Positions 1 to 9,001 of a stretch of DNA of 64,000 bases are shown here, piece by piece; the stretch's first letter is position 1; each line of letters starts with the position of its first letter. Origin of the DNA: Rhodobiaceae bacterium (GTDB taxonomy: Bacteria; Pseudomonadota; Alphaproteobacteria; RS24). Made by a program: the position numbers and the translations under genes. Where the stretch lies: NCBI GenBank assembly GCA_024645085.1, contig JAHEGN010000007.1, positions 1-64,000 of the forward strand, in the 5' to 3' direction. Below the pieces are notes generated by a model. The model did not search any database, had not been told where the DNA came from, and saw only the letters and a list, made by a program, of their open reading frames with translations.

Positions 1-228
1 CGCTGGTTTTCTCAGGACTATTTGGGCTTTGATGGCGATGAAAATCTTGTCACAGATGTCCGTTACTCCATGATCCCCAATCAGATTGCGCCCATGTGGG
101 GGCTGGTCATTGATAATCGGCGCGGCACAAATGAGCATGCGGCATGGTGGGCAAGCCGCAGTCTAGATGATGAGAGTTTAACCTTATTCAAGGAAATGTT
201 GCTTGGTGATGCGTGCATAGCGCAATAA
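1..228 (+). CDS. C-terminal end of a metal-dependent hydrolase (YdjM/DUF457-like), partial
   Basis: The reading frame is open from the first base and stops with TAA at 226-228, so only the last 75 residues are visible and the start lies outside the window. The segment with RWFSQDYLGF, then D-x-RYSMIPNQIAPMWG, resembles the C-terminal soluble part of membrane-bound metal-dependent hydrolases of the YdjM/YbcI type, where a short 'D-R-x-G' stretch is followed by a PxWG/PxYV motif. That is a resemblance recalled from the family, not a search result. The catalytic and membrane parts are not in view. It is followed by a 158-nt gap in which I see no gene, RNA or terminator. Confidence 0.5.
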   Translation, partial: RWFSQDYLGFDGDENLVTDVRYSMIPNQIAPMWGLVIDNRRGTNEHAAWWASRSLDDESLTLFKEMLLGDACIAQ

Positions 229-386
229 TTGCGCATGAAACTCACGCATGAAAATCAATGGCAATAGAGCACCACAATATCAACCGCTTGCGATGGGGTC
301 GGCGCGACCAATGTCGGCTTTGGAAAGAGGTATAAGGTGACTAAATTTATTGTCGCATCCTCATTCTCGCAAAGCCTCACGCTGGT

Positions 387-785
387 TTAGTCAAATTCTG
401 TATAGGATTTTTCTTCAATAATCTTGGCGCCGGTCAGAAGGTTAATTTGCTTTTTCACGGCCGCGCGTTGGTCATTGGTCACATAAACCGCGCGCGCCAG
501 CGCGATGAATTTTTCGCCAAAATCCTTTTCCGCCTCGCAGGCGCGAATATCGTCTTCAATCACCCACAGCGCTTCATTAATCGTCTTAAGCTGCGCGCTC
601 AGCGCCTCTAATTCGTCGCTGGCTGGCAGATTGGCGTCGCGCGCGGCGCTCAGCTCAGATAATTCAAGCCGCACATTGGCCAGTTTTGCCGCATCACTCA
701 TGCGCTCAGATTTAATCTGCAGAATTGTGATTTTATCAATCAATTCCCCGCTACCAATTTCAACCATAATTTGTTGCTGCGTCAT
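387..785 (-). CDS. DUF6165 family protein
   Basis: A 132-residue soluble, probably all-helical and partly coiled-coil protein starting at an ATG with AAAGGAT upstream. The N-terminal IGSGELIDKITILQIKSERM (residues 10-29) is the signature of DUF6165, a small family of unknown function that I recall near surface-sugar genes in proteobacteria. There is no signal peptide or membrane segment. Residues about 40-100 are rich in Ala, Glu and Leu in heptad-like spacing. It is last in the leftward polysaccharide run, 97 nt downstream of the FkbM methyltransferase gene, which suggests a role in glycan assembly, but that is inference from location only. Confidence 0.75.
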   Translation of the reverse strand: MTQQQIMVEIGSGELIDKITILQIKSERMSDAAKLANVRLELSELSAARDANLPASDELEALSAQLKTINEALWVIEDDIRACEAEKDFGEKFIALARAVYVTNDQRAAVKKQINLLTGAKIIEEKSYTEFD

Positions 786-882
786 GACCTATCCTTTCAC
801 CAAAACTTATAGCCTTATTTACTATAGTTCGGGCCTGCAGAGAGCAAAAAACATCGCATGGTATTTGCCTGCTGTTTACATC

Positions 883-1743
883 TTATCTGCTGAATATCAG
901 ATTGAGACGGGTTTTTTGGCTGAGTGTGAAGCCGCGTTTAGCGGCAGCGGCAATGACGTCGCTTAGCCATTGGCGGCGATTGTCCTCAATGATAATTATT
1001 TTTGGTAAAAGCTCATCAGGCGCCGTTTCAAGAAACGGTAAAATCACCGCTTCTTCATGACCCTCAACATCAATTTTAAGGCCATCAATATGCGTCAACT
1101 GATGCTTGGCGATTAAGCCCATCAGGCTCATCACCGGCACATTAACCGTCTGCGAGGCCGTTTCCTCGCCATGTTTTAGCAAACGCGTCTGGCCGATATT
1201 CTTCATATCCAAGGCCATTGGCATAAACCCCTCGGCGTCACTAATGCCGACTTCGTCAATTTGTATATTCAGCTCGGGGTTTAGGCTGCAATTATATTTC
1301 AGTCGCCGAGCAATTTGTGGGTGGGCTTCAACGGCGATAATTTTTGTTCCTTTGAAATGTTTGAAACTTTCGGCCACAGAAAAACTATACAGCCCAACAT
1401 TAGCGCCAATATCGATAAACACCGCTTCGGCCGCAGCCAATTTATTGAGCGCGATACGCTCCTCATTGTCGAATAATTTTGGTGAAAAAAGCGCCCGTTT
1501 TTCCGACACATTGCCGCTGGTATAGAGCCGCAAGCGGGCGCCGAATAAAACCGTATCAGCGCATTTATCCATCCCTATAAGCGCCAAACGCCGCAACAGA
1601 AAAATCATTCGTTTAGCCAGCCATTGCGTGCCCAAAGGCCGCGTCATGGAAATGATTAGGGCAGGCAAAGACGGCGGTGCATAACGACCAAATGGTGAGG
1701 CGTCGTCAATGACAATATTATTTGGGGGCGGTTCGGGGGACAA
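883..1743 (-). CDS. FkbM family SAM-dependent methyltransferase
   Basis: Predicted to methylate a sugar or glycan using S-adenosylmethionine. The SAM-binding loop DIGANVG is at residues 111-117 and the family-typical KIDVEGHE at 223-230. The frame stays open back to 2112, but that extension runs inside the O-antigen ligase gene. I chose the TTG at 1741-1743: it lies 32 nt past the ligase stop and has AAGGA five bases upstream, giving 286 residues with a family-like N-terminus (FGRYAPPSLPALI). No ATG occurs in that interval. Together with the ligase gene it points to a methylated surface polysaccharide; the acceptor sugar cannot be told. The family call is firm, the start less so. Confidence 0.8.
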   Translation of the reverse strand: MSPEPPPNNIVIDDASPFGRYAPPSLPALIISMTRPLGTQWLAKRMIFLLRRLALIGMDKCADTVLFGARLRLYTSGNVSEKRALFSPKLFDNEERIALNKLAAAEAVFIDIGANVGLYSFSVAESFKHFKGTKIIAVEAHPQIARRLKYNCSLNPELNIQIDEVGISDAEGFMPMALDMKNIGQTRLLKHGEETASQTVNVPVMSLMGLIAKHQLTHIDGLKIDVEGHEEAVILPFLETAPDELLPKIIIIEDNRRQWLSDVIAAAAKRGFTLSQKTRLNLIFSR

Positions 1744-1774
1744 AATATTCCTTACGTCTTTTTTTTGAGAAATT

Positions 1775-3043
1775 TTAGATTTTACCCTTTCGGCATAACG
1801 CGCTTGCAATGATAATACAAGTCGCCCAAATTGACAGTGACCAGCTTTGCCAGACCGAGTGACTGAACATAATGCCGCCGAGGCCAGCACCAAAGGCGCC
1901 CCAAACCCATGGTTTATGCTGCTGGTCAAAACTGTCATCAAGGCGCTTGAGCATTTGCCACATTGCCAGCAGCAATAAAATGGCGCCGAGATAGCCAAAC
2001 TCAAAAATGATTTGCAGAAATAAATTATGCGGGTGCAGGTTAATATTGCGTTTATTTTTATTAGGGCGGACAAAATTACTGACGCGCCCTCCGCGTGCTT
2101 CACCTTCGGCAATATAGTCCTTCATGCTAGCCGGCTCGAAACTGCGGCTGCTTCTGAGGCCATGGCCTATAAGTGGTTTTTTCAGGCTCTCTTTGGCATA
2201 AACATAAAACAACCATTCGCGTGCCTCTGCAGAGCCTTTTTGGATGAAAATTTTTGGCGCATAGTTTTCTACCCATTTATTTTCAAAACTTGCAATGTGC
2301 AAAACGGGCGCGCTAAGCAGAGCAAGGGCCAGGCAGCTCCAAATAATAAGCCGTGCTAACGGGGCCGCAATATAGGCCAAAATCATACCGGCGCTCCCGA
2401 TACACAGGGCGAGCAACGACGACTGACTGTTGGAATAATAGGTAGTCACAAAACCACATGCCAGACCAATAACCACCAGCCAGCGATAATGACGTGGCAT
2501 GGCAGCGCCGAGCAACATCAATATAATCGGCAAAATGGTCAGCGATCGATTGACTTGGCGAATAAGCTCAAAAGGATAATTCAGATCAGCCGCAATACGC
2601 GGCCAATACACATTATAGGGGCCAATAATCATCGCAAAAATGCAGCCTATGACCATTGAAGCAATCAAAAGCCGCTGCCAAATGCGTCGCTTATTACTGT
2701 CAGACTGGTTGATTGTTTTGACCACCGCAATGGTGAACACGACAATGATCGTCGCGGTCAAATAACTGCCCATAGCGCCTTCATAAGAAGACCAAAAAAC
2801 AGCAAAAAAAGCATAGGCCATGAAGACCAATGCGTAGCCATAGCCCTTGATCTGCTGGCCGAAGGGCGATGCAGCTGGCGATGGTCGGTTCGATATCACA
2901 GCAATCAGGCCAAAAACGCCCGCCAAGGCCAAAATCGGTGCAAAGCCTTTGACGGCAAACGCATGTAGTGGACCAATCAGCAAAAGGAGAGAGAAAACAA
3001 TCAGAGTGCTGAAAGAGGCGATGCGTGGTAGGGAATTTGACAT
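1775..3043 (-). CDS. O-antigen ligase family protein (WaaL/Wzy_C)
   Basis: A 422-residue polytopic inner-membrane protein with about ten hydrophobic segments. Near residue 335 it has the HPHNLFLQIIFEFGYLG stretch typical of the Wzy_C domain shared by O-antigen ligases and polymerases, in the large periplasmic loop before the last membrane segments. Ligases transfer undecaprenyl-linked glycan to lipid A-core; polymerases join repeat units. Sequence alone does not settle which applies here. The ATG at 3043 has AAGG about ten bases upstream. The FkbM methyltransferase gene follows 31 nt downstream on the same strand, suggesting one transcript. Expected partners are the GDP-fucose genes and glycosyltransferases further right. 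Confidence 0.82.
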   Translation of the reverse strand: MSNSLPRIASFSTLIVFSLLLLIGPLHAFAVKGFAPILALAGVFGLIAVISNRPSPAASPFGQQIKGYGYALVFMAYAFFAVFWSSYEGAMGSYLTATIIVVFTIAVVKTINQSDSNKRRIWQRLLIASMVIGCIFAMIIGPYNVYWPRIAADLNYPFELIRQVNRSLTILPIILMLLGAAMPRHYRWLVVIGLACGFVTTYYSNSQSSLLALCIGSAGMILAYIAAPLARLIIWSCLALALLSAPVLHIASFENKWVENYAPKIFIQKGSAEAREWLFYVYAKESLKKPLIGHGLRSSRSFEPASMKDYIAEGEARGGRVSNFVRPNKNKRNINLHPHNLFLQIIFEFGYLGAILLLLAMWQMLKRLDDSFDQQHKPWVWGAFGAGLGGIMFSHSVWQSWSLSIWATCIIIASALCRKGKI

Positions 3044-3219
3044 TTTATTACGTTACCTTTCCTACAAACCAAACAGAATGGATCGCCTTTCGTCAAAATA
3101 CTCTGGCGTGACGCCGCTTACAAGCGAAACCCCAAATTAAATGCTTAGACGTGATTTGTATCGTCATAGTCGGCGATAAATGTTAATTTTAGGCTAAACC
3201 GATAAGCGAAAGAACCATT

Positions 3220-4164
3220 ATGGAAATGCCCTCTGAGCCGAAGAAAATTCTAATTATTAAACTCGGCGCCTTGGGAGATGTTATTATGGCGGAGGGGTGC
3301 ATGCGTTGTGTGCGTCAGCACTATCCTGATGCACATATCACGTTGATCACCGAGCCGCTCTATGCCCGTTTGATGGTCGCTTCGCCGCATATAGATGCCG
3401 TTGTGCCCTATAAACGAATGTCACGATGGAATTTGGCGCATTTTCGGGCGGCAAAAAAGACACTCTTAGCCGAAGGCTTTGATACGGTCATTGATATGCA
3501 AAACTCGTCGCACAGTCGGCGGTTCCAGAAATGGTTGGGCGCTACCTTTATCTCGTCGACCTCGTCGCATGCCAGCGTCCGTTATAATCGTGATGCCAGC
3601 CGGCGCTTGGCGTCGCGTGATTATTTGGCTGAACAATTAGCCAGCATTGGCATTGATGTATCTGTCGGTTATCGCAGCGACATCACATGGGCGGCACATG
3701 ATGTGGTGCCGATACTGAGAAAAGCCGGGGTTGATGATGGGTTTGCCTTTCTCATTCCCGGGTCGGCGGCACGTCACCCGCTGAAAAGATGGCCGCATTA
3801 TCATCACTTGGCCGAGGCCTTGGCTGCACGTGGCATAAGCTGTGTAACCGCGCCGGGCCCCGATGAGCTTGATTTGTGCCGCGATTTGCCGGCGACTATG
3901 TTGATGGATGGCGATAAGCCGCTGACCTTTAATCAAATTATTGGCCTTGGGCAACATTGCGGTTTTGTTATTGGAAATGATACGGGCCCGACGCATTTAA
4001 TGGCAGCGGCGCAAACCAAAGGTGTGGCACTGTTTGGCGGTCATAGTCCGGTGTGGAACACAGGTATCGATGAGATTTATCAGGTGCTAGAAAAACCAGA
4101 ATTGCAGACCATTACCGTCGACGAGGTAATGGCGCAAGTTGATGTGTTAATATCGTCTGCTTAA
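3220..4164 (+). CDS. Glycosyltransferase family 9 (ADP-heptose:LPS heptosyltransferase-like)
   Basis: 314 residues, cytoplasmic, GT-B fold expected. The N-terminal ILIIKLGALGDVIMA (residues 10-24) and the C-terminal GNDTGPTHLMAAA (252-264) are the two hallmark GT9 motifs; the second binds the nucleotide sugar. The family adds heptose to the LPS inner core in enteric bacteria, though many alphaproteobacterial members have unknown donors. It is read rightward, opposite to the surrounding polysaccharide genes. Its TAA stop shares the palindrome TTAA (4161-4164) with the stop of the convergent GT4 gene. No good promoter was seen in the 176 nt upstream. Confidence 0.85.
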   Translation: MEMPSEPKKILIIKLGALGDVIMAEGCMRCVRQHYPDAHITLITEPLYARLMVASPHIDAVVPYKRMSRWNLAHFRAAKKTLLAEGFDTVIDMQNSSHSRRFQKWLGATFISSTSSHASVRYNRDASRRLASRDYLAEQLASIGIDVSVGYRSDITWAAHDVVPILRKAGVDDGFAFLIPGSAARHPLKRWPHYHHLAEALAARGISCVTAPGPDELDLCRDLPATMLMDGDKPLTFNQIIGLGQHCGFVIGNDTGPTHLMAAAQTKGVALFGGHSPVWNTGIDEIYQVLEKPELQTITVDEVMAQVDVLISSA

Positions 4165-5213
4165 CCAAGTTTTTTGTCGCACAATGCGGTGAATTTTTCG
4201 CCCAAAACGCGAAGACTTAGGCGTGTGGTGAGCAGGGTGCGTGCATTCGTGCTCATCTGGCGGCGCAGTTCATGATTGCGAACCAACTCGTCCAAAACAT
4301 CGGCCATTTGCTCAGCCGAACCAATGTCGCTTAATCGGCCGATTGGGTGCGCTTCAGAGGCATAATGATTGAAATATTCCAGTCCGCCATTTGTTCGTGT
4401 TGCAGCAATCGCCAATCCGGCTTCAAGCGCTTCGCCAATGACCAGAGAAAAGGATTCCCCATGCGAGGGGGCGCAAAAAATATCCGCCTTTGCATATTCC
4501 GCCCGCAAAGTTTTTGTCCATGGCTGAATGCCAATATTGTGCAGCTGATAGTCGGCAATTTTTTGTTTCAGATAAGCCTCGTCGGGCCCCTCACCAAAAA
4601 TCGTGATATAGCAGGGGGTGTTTTTGTCGGCTAAAATGCGCGCGGTCTCGACCAAATCGCGGTAGCCCTTCTTCTCCATCAATCGACCAGCTGAAATAAT
4701 TTTGACGGTTTCGGGTGGCTGTTGCGGACGCACAATCTCGTCACCAACATCAAATCCATGGCCCATGACATGGCATGGGGTGGTTAGCTTGTTAAATGTT
4801 TCGTGAAAATTCTGTTTCGCCGCGTGATTGAGAAAAATAATATTCGAGGCGCGATCAAGGCGGCGTGCCTTACCATTGTGGTTGATGACATAGGTTTTAT
4901 CGGCGTGCTGATTTATCTGTCCGGCGTGCTTGCCATTGTGCAGAAAAATTGCGTCTGCATGAGCCATTAAACGTCGAATTTTACGATGCAATAAAAACCG
5001 CGTTAAAATATGAAAGCGCATAATCAAAGCAGGTAGTAGAATGAGCTTAACATTGTCCATTTGCCCCAATTCGTCGAGGGCGGGGGCTGATTTAGAGATG
5101 ATAATTACGTGCCTAATATCGGCCATAGTCATCGCTTTTGAATAGGTTTTTAAGCTATTGTTAATGCCGCCAAGCGCCCGGTCGGAAGTGATGGAAAGAA
5201 TTAATTTACTCAC
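4161..5213 (-). CDS. Glycosyltransferase family 4 (GT1/GT4 superfamily)
   Basis: 350 residues, with an N-terminal domain opening SKLILSITSDRALGGINN and a C-terminal nucleotide-sugar domain. SAGRLMEKKGYRDLVE lies at about 174-189 and SHGESFSLVIGEALEAG at about 250-266; the latter holds the E-x7-E motif of retaining GT-B enzymes. The frame is open upstream to 5336, inside fcl. I place the start at GTG 5211-5213, where AGGGA lies ten bases upstream and the protein begins as family members do. The gene begins 25 nt after the fcl stop, so gmd-fcl-GT4 looks like one operon. It may be the transferase that uses the GDP-fucose made by its neighbours; the substrate is an inference. Confidence 0.82.
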   Translation of the reverse strand: MSKLILSITSDRALGGINNSLKTYSKAMTMADIRHVIIISKSAPALDELGQMDNVKLILLPALIMRFHILTRFLLHRKIRRLMAHADAIFLHNGKHAGQINQHADKTYVINHNGKARRLDRASNIIFLNHAAKQNFHETFNKLTTPCHVMGHGFDVGDEIVRPQQPPETVKIISAGRLMEKKGYRDLVETARILADKNTPCYITIFGEGPDEAYLKQKIADYQLHNIGIQPWTKTLRAEYAKADIFCAPSHGESFSLVIGEALEAGLAIAATRTNGGLEYFNHYASEAHPIGRLSDIGSAEQMADVLDELVRNHELRRQMSTNARTLLTTRLSLRVLGEKFTALCDKKLG

Positions 5214-5238
5214 GGCTACGACGTCCCTAGCTATTTCA

Positions 5239-6171
5239 TCATCGTAAATTTTTGCCGAACCAATCATAGGCTGATTTGAGTCCAGCTTGTAAATCATATT
5301 GGTGACGCCAACCGAGTTGGTGAATTTTCGAGACATCTAATAATTTGCGCGGCGTGCCGTCTGGTTTGCTGGCGTCAAAAGTCAGGCTACCGTCAAAGCC
5401 GACGACTTTTTTAATCGTCTCCGCCAATTCAATAATCGTCACATCTTCGCCCGTGCCAAGATTGACGTGCTGCATGTCGGAATAATTCTTCAGCAGAAAA
5501 ACAATGCCAGCGGCGCAGTCATCGACGTGTAAAAATTCGCGCATAACCTTGCCAGAGCCCCAAACATCCATGCTTTCTGCGCCGGCTTGTTTGGCCTCAT
5601 GACATTTGCGCATCAGCGCCGGAATCACATGACTTGATTGAAGGTCGAAATTATCAAACGGGCCATAAAGATTGGTCGGCATGGCGGAAATAAAATCAGC
5701 GCCATATTGTTTGCGATAGGCCTGACACAATTTAATGCCAGCAATTTTTGCAATGGCATACCATTCATTGGTCGGCTCGAGGGCACCAGTGAGCAGAGCC
5801 TCTTCGGGCATTGGCTGCGGCGCCATTTTTGGATAGATACAGCTGGAACCAAGAAACAGGAGTTTTTCAACCCCAATATCATGCGCCGCCCGAATGATAT
5901 TCGCCTCAATCATCAGATTGTCGTAAATAAAATCAGCCGGATAGCTATCATTGGCCAGAATACCGCCCACTCGTGCGGCGCAGACAATCACTGCATCGGG
6001 CTTTTGTGCCTGCATCCAATTTTCCACCTCACTTTGGCGGATTAAATCGGCGTCGCTGCGCTCGGCTGTCAAAATCGTGCAGGCTTCCTTTTCCAAGGCC
6101 CGCACAACAGCCCGCCCGACCATGCCATTATGGCCAGCCACATAAATCCGCTTGCCAGAGAGCGTATACAT
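5239..6171 (-). CDS. fcl: GDP-L-fucose synthase
   Basis: Epimerises and reduces GDP-4-keto-6-deoxy-D-mannose to GDP-L-fucose with NADPH. The 310-residue protein is an extended SDR: the Rossmann motif GHNGMVG is at 13-19, the catalytic Ser in SSCIYP at 109-113, and Tyr138/Lys142 in NEWYAIAK. Its length matches the family. The ATG overlaps the gmd stop by one base (TAATG), so the two are translationally coupled. Gmd supplies its substrate directly, which makes this a complete GDP-mannose to GDP-fucose route in two adjacent genes. The next gene downstream is a GT4 glycosyltransferase. Confidence 0.93.
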   Translation of the reverse strand: MYTLSGKRIYVAGHNGMVGRAVVRALEKEACTILTAERSDADLIRQSEVENWMQAQKPDAVIVCAARVGGILANDSYPADFIYDNLMIEANIIRAAHDIGVEKLLFLGSSCIYPKMAPQPMPEEALLTGALEPTNEWYAIAKIAGIKLCQAYRKQYGADFISAMPTNLYGPFDNFDLQSSHVIPALMRKCHEAKQAGAESMDVWGSGKVMREFLHVDDCAAGIVFLLKNYSDMQHVNLGTGEDVTIIELAETIKKVVGFDGSLTFDASKPDGTPRKLLDVSKIHQLGWRHQYDLQAGLKSAYDWFGKNLR

Positions 6172-7244
6172 TAGAAATCTGCCAATTTTGTTTCTTGCCC
6201 GGGTTGGCGGGCATTATGTAGGGCCACGGAAACCATTTCAGAAACTAATTCTTCCAGCTCAATTTTTGCTTCCCAGCCGAGAATATCTTTGGCCTTTCGC
6301 GGATTGCCAATCAATAATTCCACCTCAGTCGGGCGGAAGTAGCGCGGGTCAATCTCTACCAAAATGGCTCCGGTTTTGGCGTCTTTGCCGATCTCGTTAA
6401 CGCCTTCGCCGTGCCAGGCGATTTCGCGTCCAACTTCAGCAAAAGCCAGCTCCACAAAGCGCCGCACGGTTTCTGTGCGCCCCGTGGCCAAAACGAAATC
6501 ATCACCTTCATGGTGGTTTATGATGGCGTGCATGCCAGCGACATATTCTTTGGCGTGGCCCCAATCGCGCTTGGCGTCGAGATTGCCGAGATAGATTTTT
6601 TCCTGTTTACCGGCCTCAATGGCGGCCACGGCCATGGCGATTTTTTGTGTCACAAAAGTTTCGCCGCGCATCGGGCTTTCATGGTTGAATAAAATGCCAT
6701 TAGAGGCATGAATGCCATAAGCCTCGCGATAATTGACGCAAATCCAATAGGCGTAAAGCTTAGCCACAGCATAGGGGCTGCGCGGATAAAACGGCGTTGT
6801 TTCGCTTTGCGGCACTTCTTGCACTTTGCCGTAAAGCTCTGAGGTTGAGGCTTGATAGAACCGCGTTTTGTCGACCAACCCAAGCGTGCGAATGGCCTCA
6901 AGAAAACGCAAAGTGCCGAAAGCGTCGGCATTGGCGGTATATTCAGCCGTTTCAAAGCTCACTTGCACATGACTTTGGGCCGCCAGATTGTAAATCTCAT
7001 CCGGCTCAATGTTTTGCACCAAGCGCATAATATTGCTGCTATCGGTCATGTCGCCATAATGCATAAAAAACTTTGCATTTTCGTCATGCGGGTCGGCATA
7101 AATACCATCGACGCGCTGGGTGTTGAACGAAGAGGCGCGCCGTTTCATGCCATGAACTTCATAGCCTTTTTGCAGCAAAAGCCGCGCTAAATAAGCACCA
7201 TCTTGACCGGTCACGCCGGTTATCAAAGCTTTTTTCTTACTCAC
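6171..7244 (-). CDS. gmd: GDP-mannose 4,6-dehydratase
   Basis: Converts GDP-D-mannose to GDP-4-keto-6-deoxy-D-mannose, the first step to GDP-fucose. Visible are [11 protein letters not shown] at 8-18 for NADP(H) binding, the catalytic STSE at 133-136 and the YxxxK pair Tyr158/Lys162, with family-typical [15 protein letters not shown] near 35-49. The frame extends 28 codons further to 7328, but GTG at 7242-7244 has GGGAG six bases upstream and gives the normal [10 protein letters not shown] opening, so I use it (357 residues). It heads the gmd-fcl-GT4 operon and diverges from panB across a 176-nt gap. Confidence 0.93.
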   Translation of the reverse strand: MSKKKALITGVTGQDGAYLARLLLQKGYEVHGMKRRASSFNTQRVDGIYADPHDENAKFFMHYGDMTDSSNIMRLVQNIEPDEIYNLAAQSHVQVSFETAEYTANADAFGTLRFLEAIRTLGLVDKTRFYQASTSELYGKVQEVPQSETTPFYPRSPYAVAKLYAYWICVNYREAYGIHASNGILFNHESPMRGETFVTQKIAMAVAAIEAGKQEKIYLGNLDAKRDWGHAKEYVAGMHAIINHHEGDDFVLATGRTETVRRFVELAFAEVGREIAWHGEGVNEIGKDAKTGAILVEIDPRYFRPTEVELLIGNPRKAKDILGWEAKIELEELVSEMVSVALHNARQPGQETKLADF

Positions 7245-7339
7245 GCTAAACTCCCAAATAGTTACCCCATTACCTATCGCGTTCGCACTGATTTGTCCAT
7301 TGTGTGCCTTATTGTTGTCGACAATCATCTGCCGTATTT

Positions 7340-7357
7340 AATTCACCAAGATGAATT
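7340..7357. repeat. Inverted repeat in the gmd/panB divergent region
   Basis: AATTCA (7340-7345) and TGAATT (7352-7357) are perfect inverted arms separated by six bases, 63 nt before the panB start. A second palindrome, TTGTCGACAA, lies at 7315-7324. Either could be an operator for one of the divergent genes, or chance. I know of no matching regulator motif. Confidence 0.3.
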
Positions 7358-7420
7358 GCTTTAACCGCTAAATTCAGCTAGGTTCCGCGCCTATAAGAGG
7401 TTTCTCTAAAGGAAGTTATT

Positions 7421-8260
7421 ATGTCCGTTATTGGTCATGTAAAACGCATTACAGTGCCAGAAATTATGGCCCGAAAAGGTCGCGAGCCGATTGTTTGCTT
7501 GACCTCATACCACGCCCATACCGCCCGTTTAATTGACCCTTATGTCGATCTTTTGTTGGTTGGCGATAGTCTCGGCATGGTGATGTACGGCATGGAGACG
7601 ACTCTGGGCGTGACATTGGACATGATGATTGCACATGGTGCAGCGGTTGTGCGCGGGGCAGAGAAAGCGTTGATTGTCGTCGATTTGCCATTTGGCACAT
7701 ATGAAGAAAGCCCGTCGCAAGCGTTTCACAATGCGGCGCGCACTCTCAAAGAAACCGGCTGTCAGGCGGTTAAACTTGAGGGCGGCGTGCGCATGGCTGA
7801 GACGGTGAAATATTTGACCGAGCGCGGTATCCCCGTCATGGGCCATATTGGTCTGACGCCGCAAAATGTGAATGTCATGGGCGGCTATAAAACCCAAGGC
7901 CGCGAGCAGCAACAATGGCCCGAATTAGAAGCCGACGCCAAGGCCTTGGCCGAAGCCGGTGCCTTTGCCATTGTTTTGGAAGGCATGGCGGCTGAATTGG
8001 CGGATCGCATTTCAGCGCAAATTAAAGTGCCGACCATCGGTATTGGCGCATCAGCCGGTTGCGACGGACAGATTTTGGTGACCGAAGACATGTTGGGCTT
8101 GTCGCCGACAGTTCCAAAATTTGTCAAAGAATTTGCAACCCTAGGGGCGCAAATTGCCGGCGCCGCAGAAGCCTATGCAAATGATGTGCGGAGCCGAAAG
8201 TTTCCTGAAGAACAGCATACTTATGCTATGAAAAAACCAGTTAATAGCGACGAAAGTTAG
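7421..8260 (+). CDS. panB: 3-methyl-2-oxobutanoate hydroxymethyltransferase (ketopantoate synthesis)
   Basis: Adds a hydroxymethyl group from 5,10-methylene-THF to 2-oxoisovalerate, the first committed step to pantothenate and CoA. The 279-residue TIM-barrel protein shows [14 protein letters not shown] (44-57, with a metal-ligand Asp), [14 protein letters not shown] and the C-terminal GIGAS..CDGQILV segment. The ATG is preceded by AAAGGAAG. A TATAAG at 7392-7397 is the best -10 candidate, without a good -35. panC, its usual partner, is not beside it. It may be co-transcribed with the YfgM-like gene 14 nt downstream. Confidence 0.95.
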   Translation: MSVIGHVKRITVPEIMARKGREPIVCLTSYHAHTARLIDPYVDLLLVGDSLGMVMYGMETTLGVTLDMMIAHGAAVVRGAEKALIVVDLPFGTYEESPSQAFHNAARTLKETGCQAVKLEGGVRMAETVKYLTERGIPVMGHIGLTPQNVNVMGGYKTQGREQQQWPELEADAKALAEAGAFAIVLEGMAAELADRISAQIKVPTIGIGASAGCDGQILVTEDMLGLSPTVPKFVKEFATLGAQIAGAAEAYANDVRSRKFPEEQHTYAMKKPVNSDES

Positions 8261-8274
8261 AGCGGAGAAATTTT

Positions 8275-8958
8275 GTGACTGATATTTTTGACGAAGTAAC
8301 TGCCGAATTGCGCCGCGACCAGAGCTCTGCCTTATGGCGCCGTTATGGCCGTTACGTAATTGGCGCAGCGGTCGCCATTGTGCTCATCGTTGCCGCTGTT
8401 ATTGGATATGATGCATGGAAAACAGCAGGGCAGGAGGCGGCTTCAGAACGCTATGACGCGCTGGTGAAAACCCTTGAAGAGGCGCCAGCTGGAGATGCGC
8501 GTGAGGCATTAATCGAACAGTTTTTAGCACAAAATAATGGCGGTTATGACGTGCTGGCCAGTTTCGTGTCGGCTTTTGAATTGGCAGAAAATGGTGATAA
8601 ATTGGCGGCGGTGGCGCGCTTTGATGGCTTGGCAGCACGCGGTGATGTGCCCTTGGCCATGCGCGACTTCAGTCGGTTGCAGTCAGCCGTCGTCTTGCTT
8701 GATGCCAATGCTAGTTTCGAAGATATTGAAGCACGCTTAAGTCGGCTTTTGGTGGACGGAAACGATATGCGCCCCTTGGCACGCGAGGTATTAGCCCTAG
8801 CCCATATGGCCCATGATCAGCTATTGGAAGCGCGTTCGGTGTTAAATGAGCAAATTGAAGACCCAATGAGCAATAATTTAACGCGCGATCGTGCCCGCAT
8901 CATGCTATCGATTGTAGAGCAGGGTTTAGGGTCTCCTTCAGTCGCTGCGACTGAATAA
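8275..8958 (+). CDS. YfgM-like tetratricopeptide membrane protein
   Basis: 227 residues beginning at GTG with GGAG upstream. A cytoplasmic N-terminus (FDEVTAELRRDQSSALWRRYGRY) leads into one membrane segment at about 30-45 and then a periplasmic Ala-rich helical TPR-like region, the architecture of YfgM/RcsB-ancillary SecYEG proteins (TPR_21). In E. coli YfgM works with PpiD at the translocon. The order yfgM-bamB-der is the same as in gammaproteobacteria, which strongly supports the identity; the sequence itself is poorly conserved. The bamB-like gene follows within 50 nt. Confidence 0.75.
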   Translation: MTDIFDEVTAELRRDQSSALWRRYGRYVIGAAVAIVLIVAAVIGYDAWKTAGQEAASERYDALVKTLEEAPAGDAREALIEQFLAQNNGGYDVLASFVSAFELAENGDKLAAVARFDGLAARGDVPLAMRDFSRLQSAVVLLDANASFEDIEARLSRLLVDGNDMRPLAREVLALAHMAHDQLLEARSVLNEQIEDPMSNNLTRDRARIMLSIVEQGLGSPSVAATE

Positions 8959-9001
8959 ACTTGGCCACATGAGTGGTCGCAAAATTAGCCGAGAAATGAA
9001 A

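Noticed and set aside
1775-2112. A 123-codon extension of the FkbM frame
   Set aside because: It lies wholly inside the O-antigen ligase gene, has no resemblance to the family, and a good TTG start exists after the ligase stop.
3183-3197. TTAA-N7-CTAA upstream of the GT9 gene as a CtrA site
   Set aside because: One mismatch in a short AT-rich motif is expected by chance, and no second site supports it.
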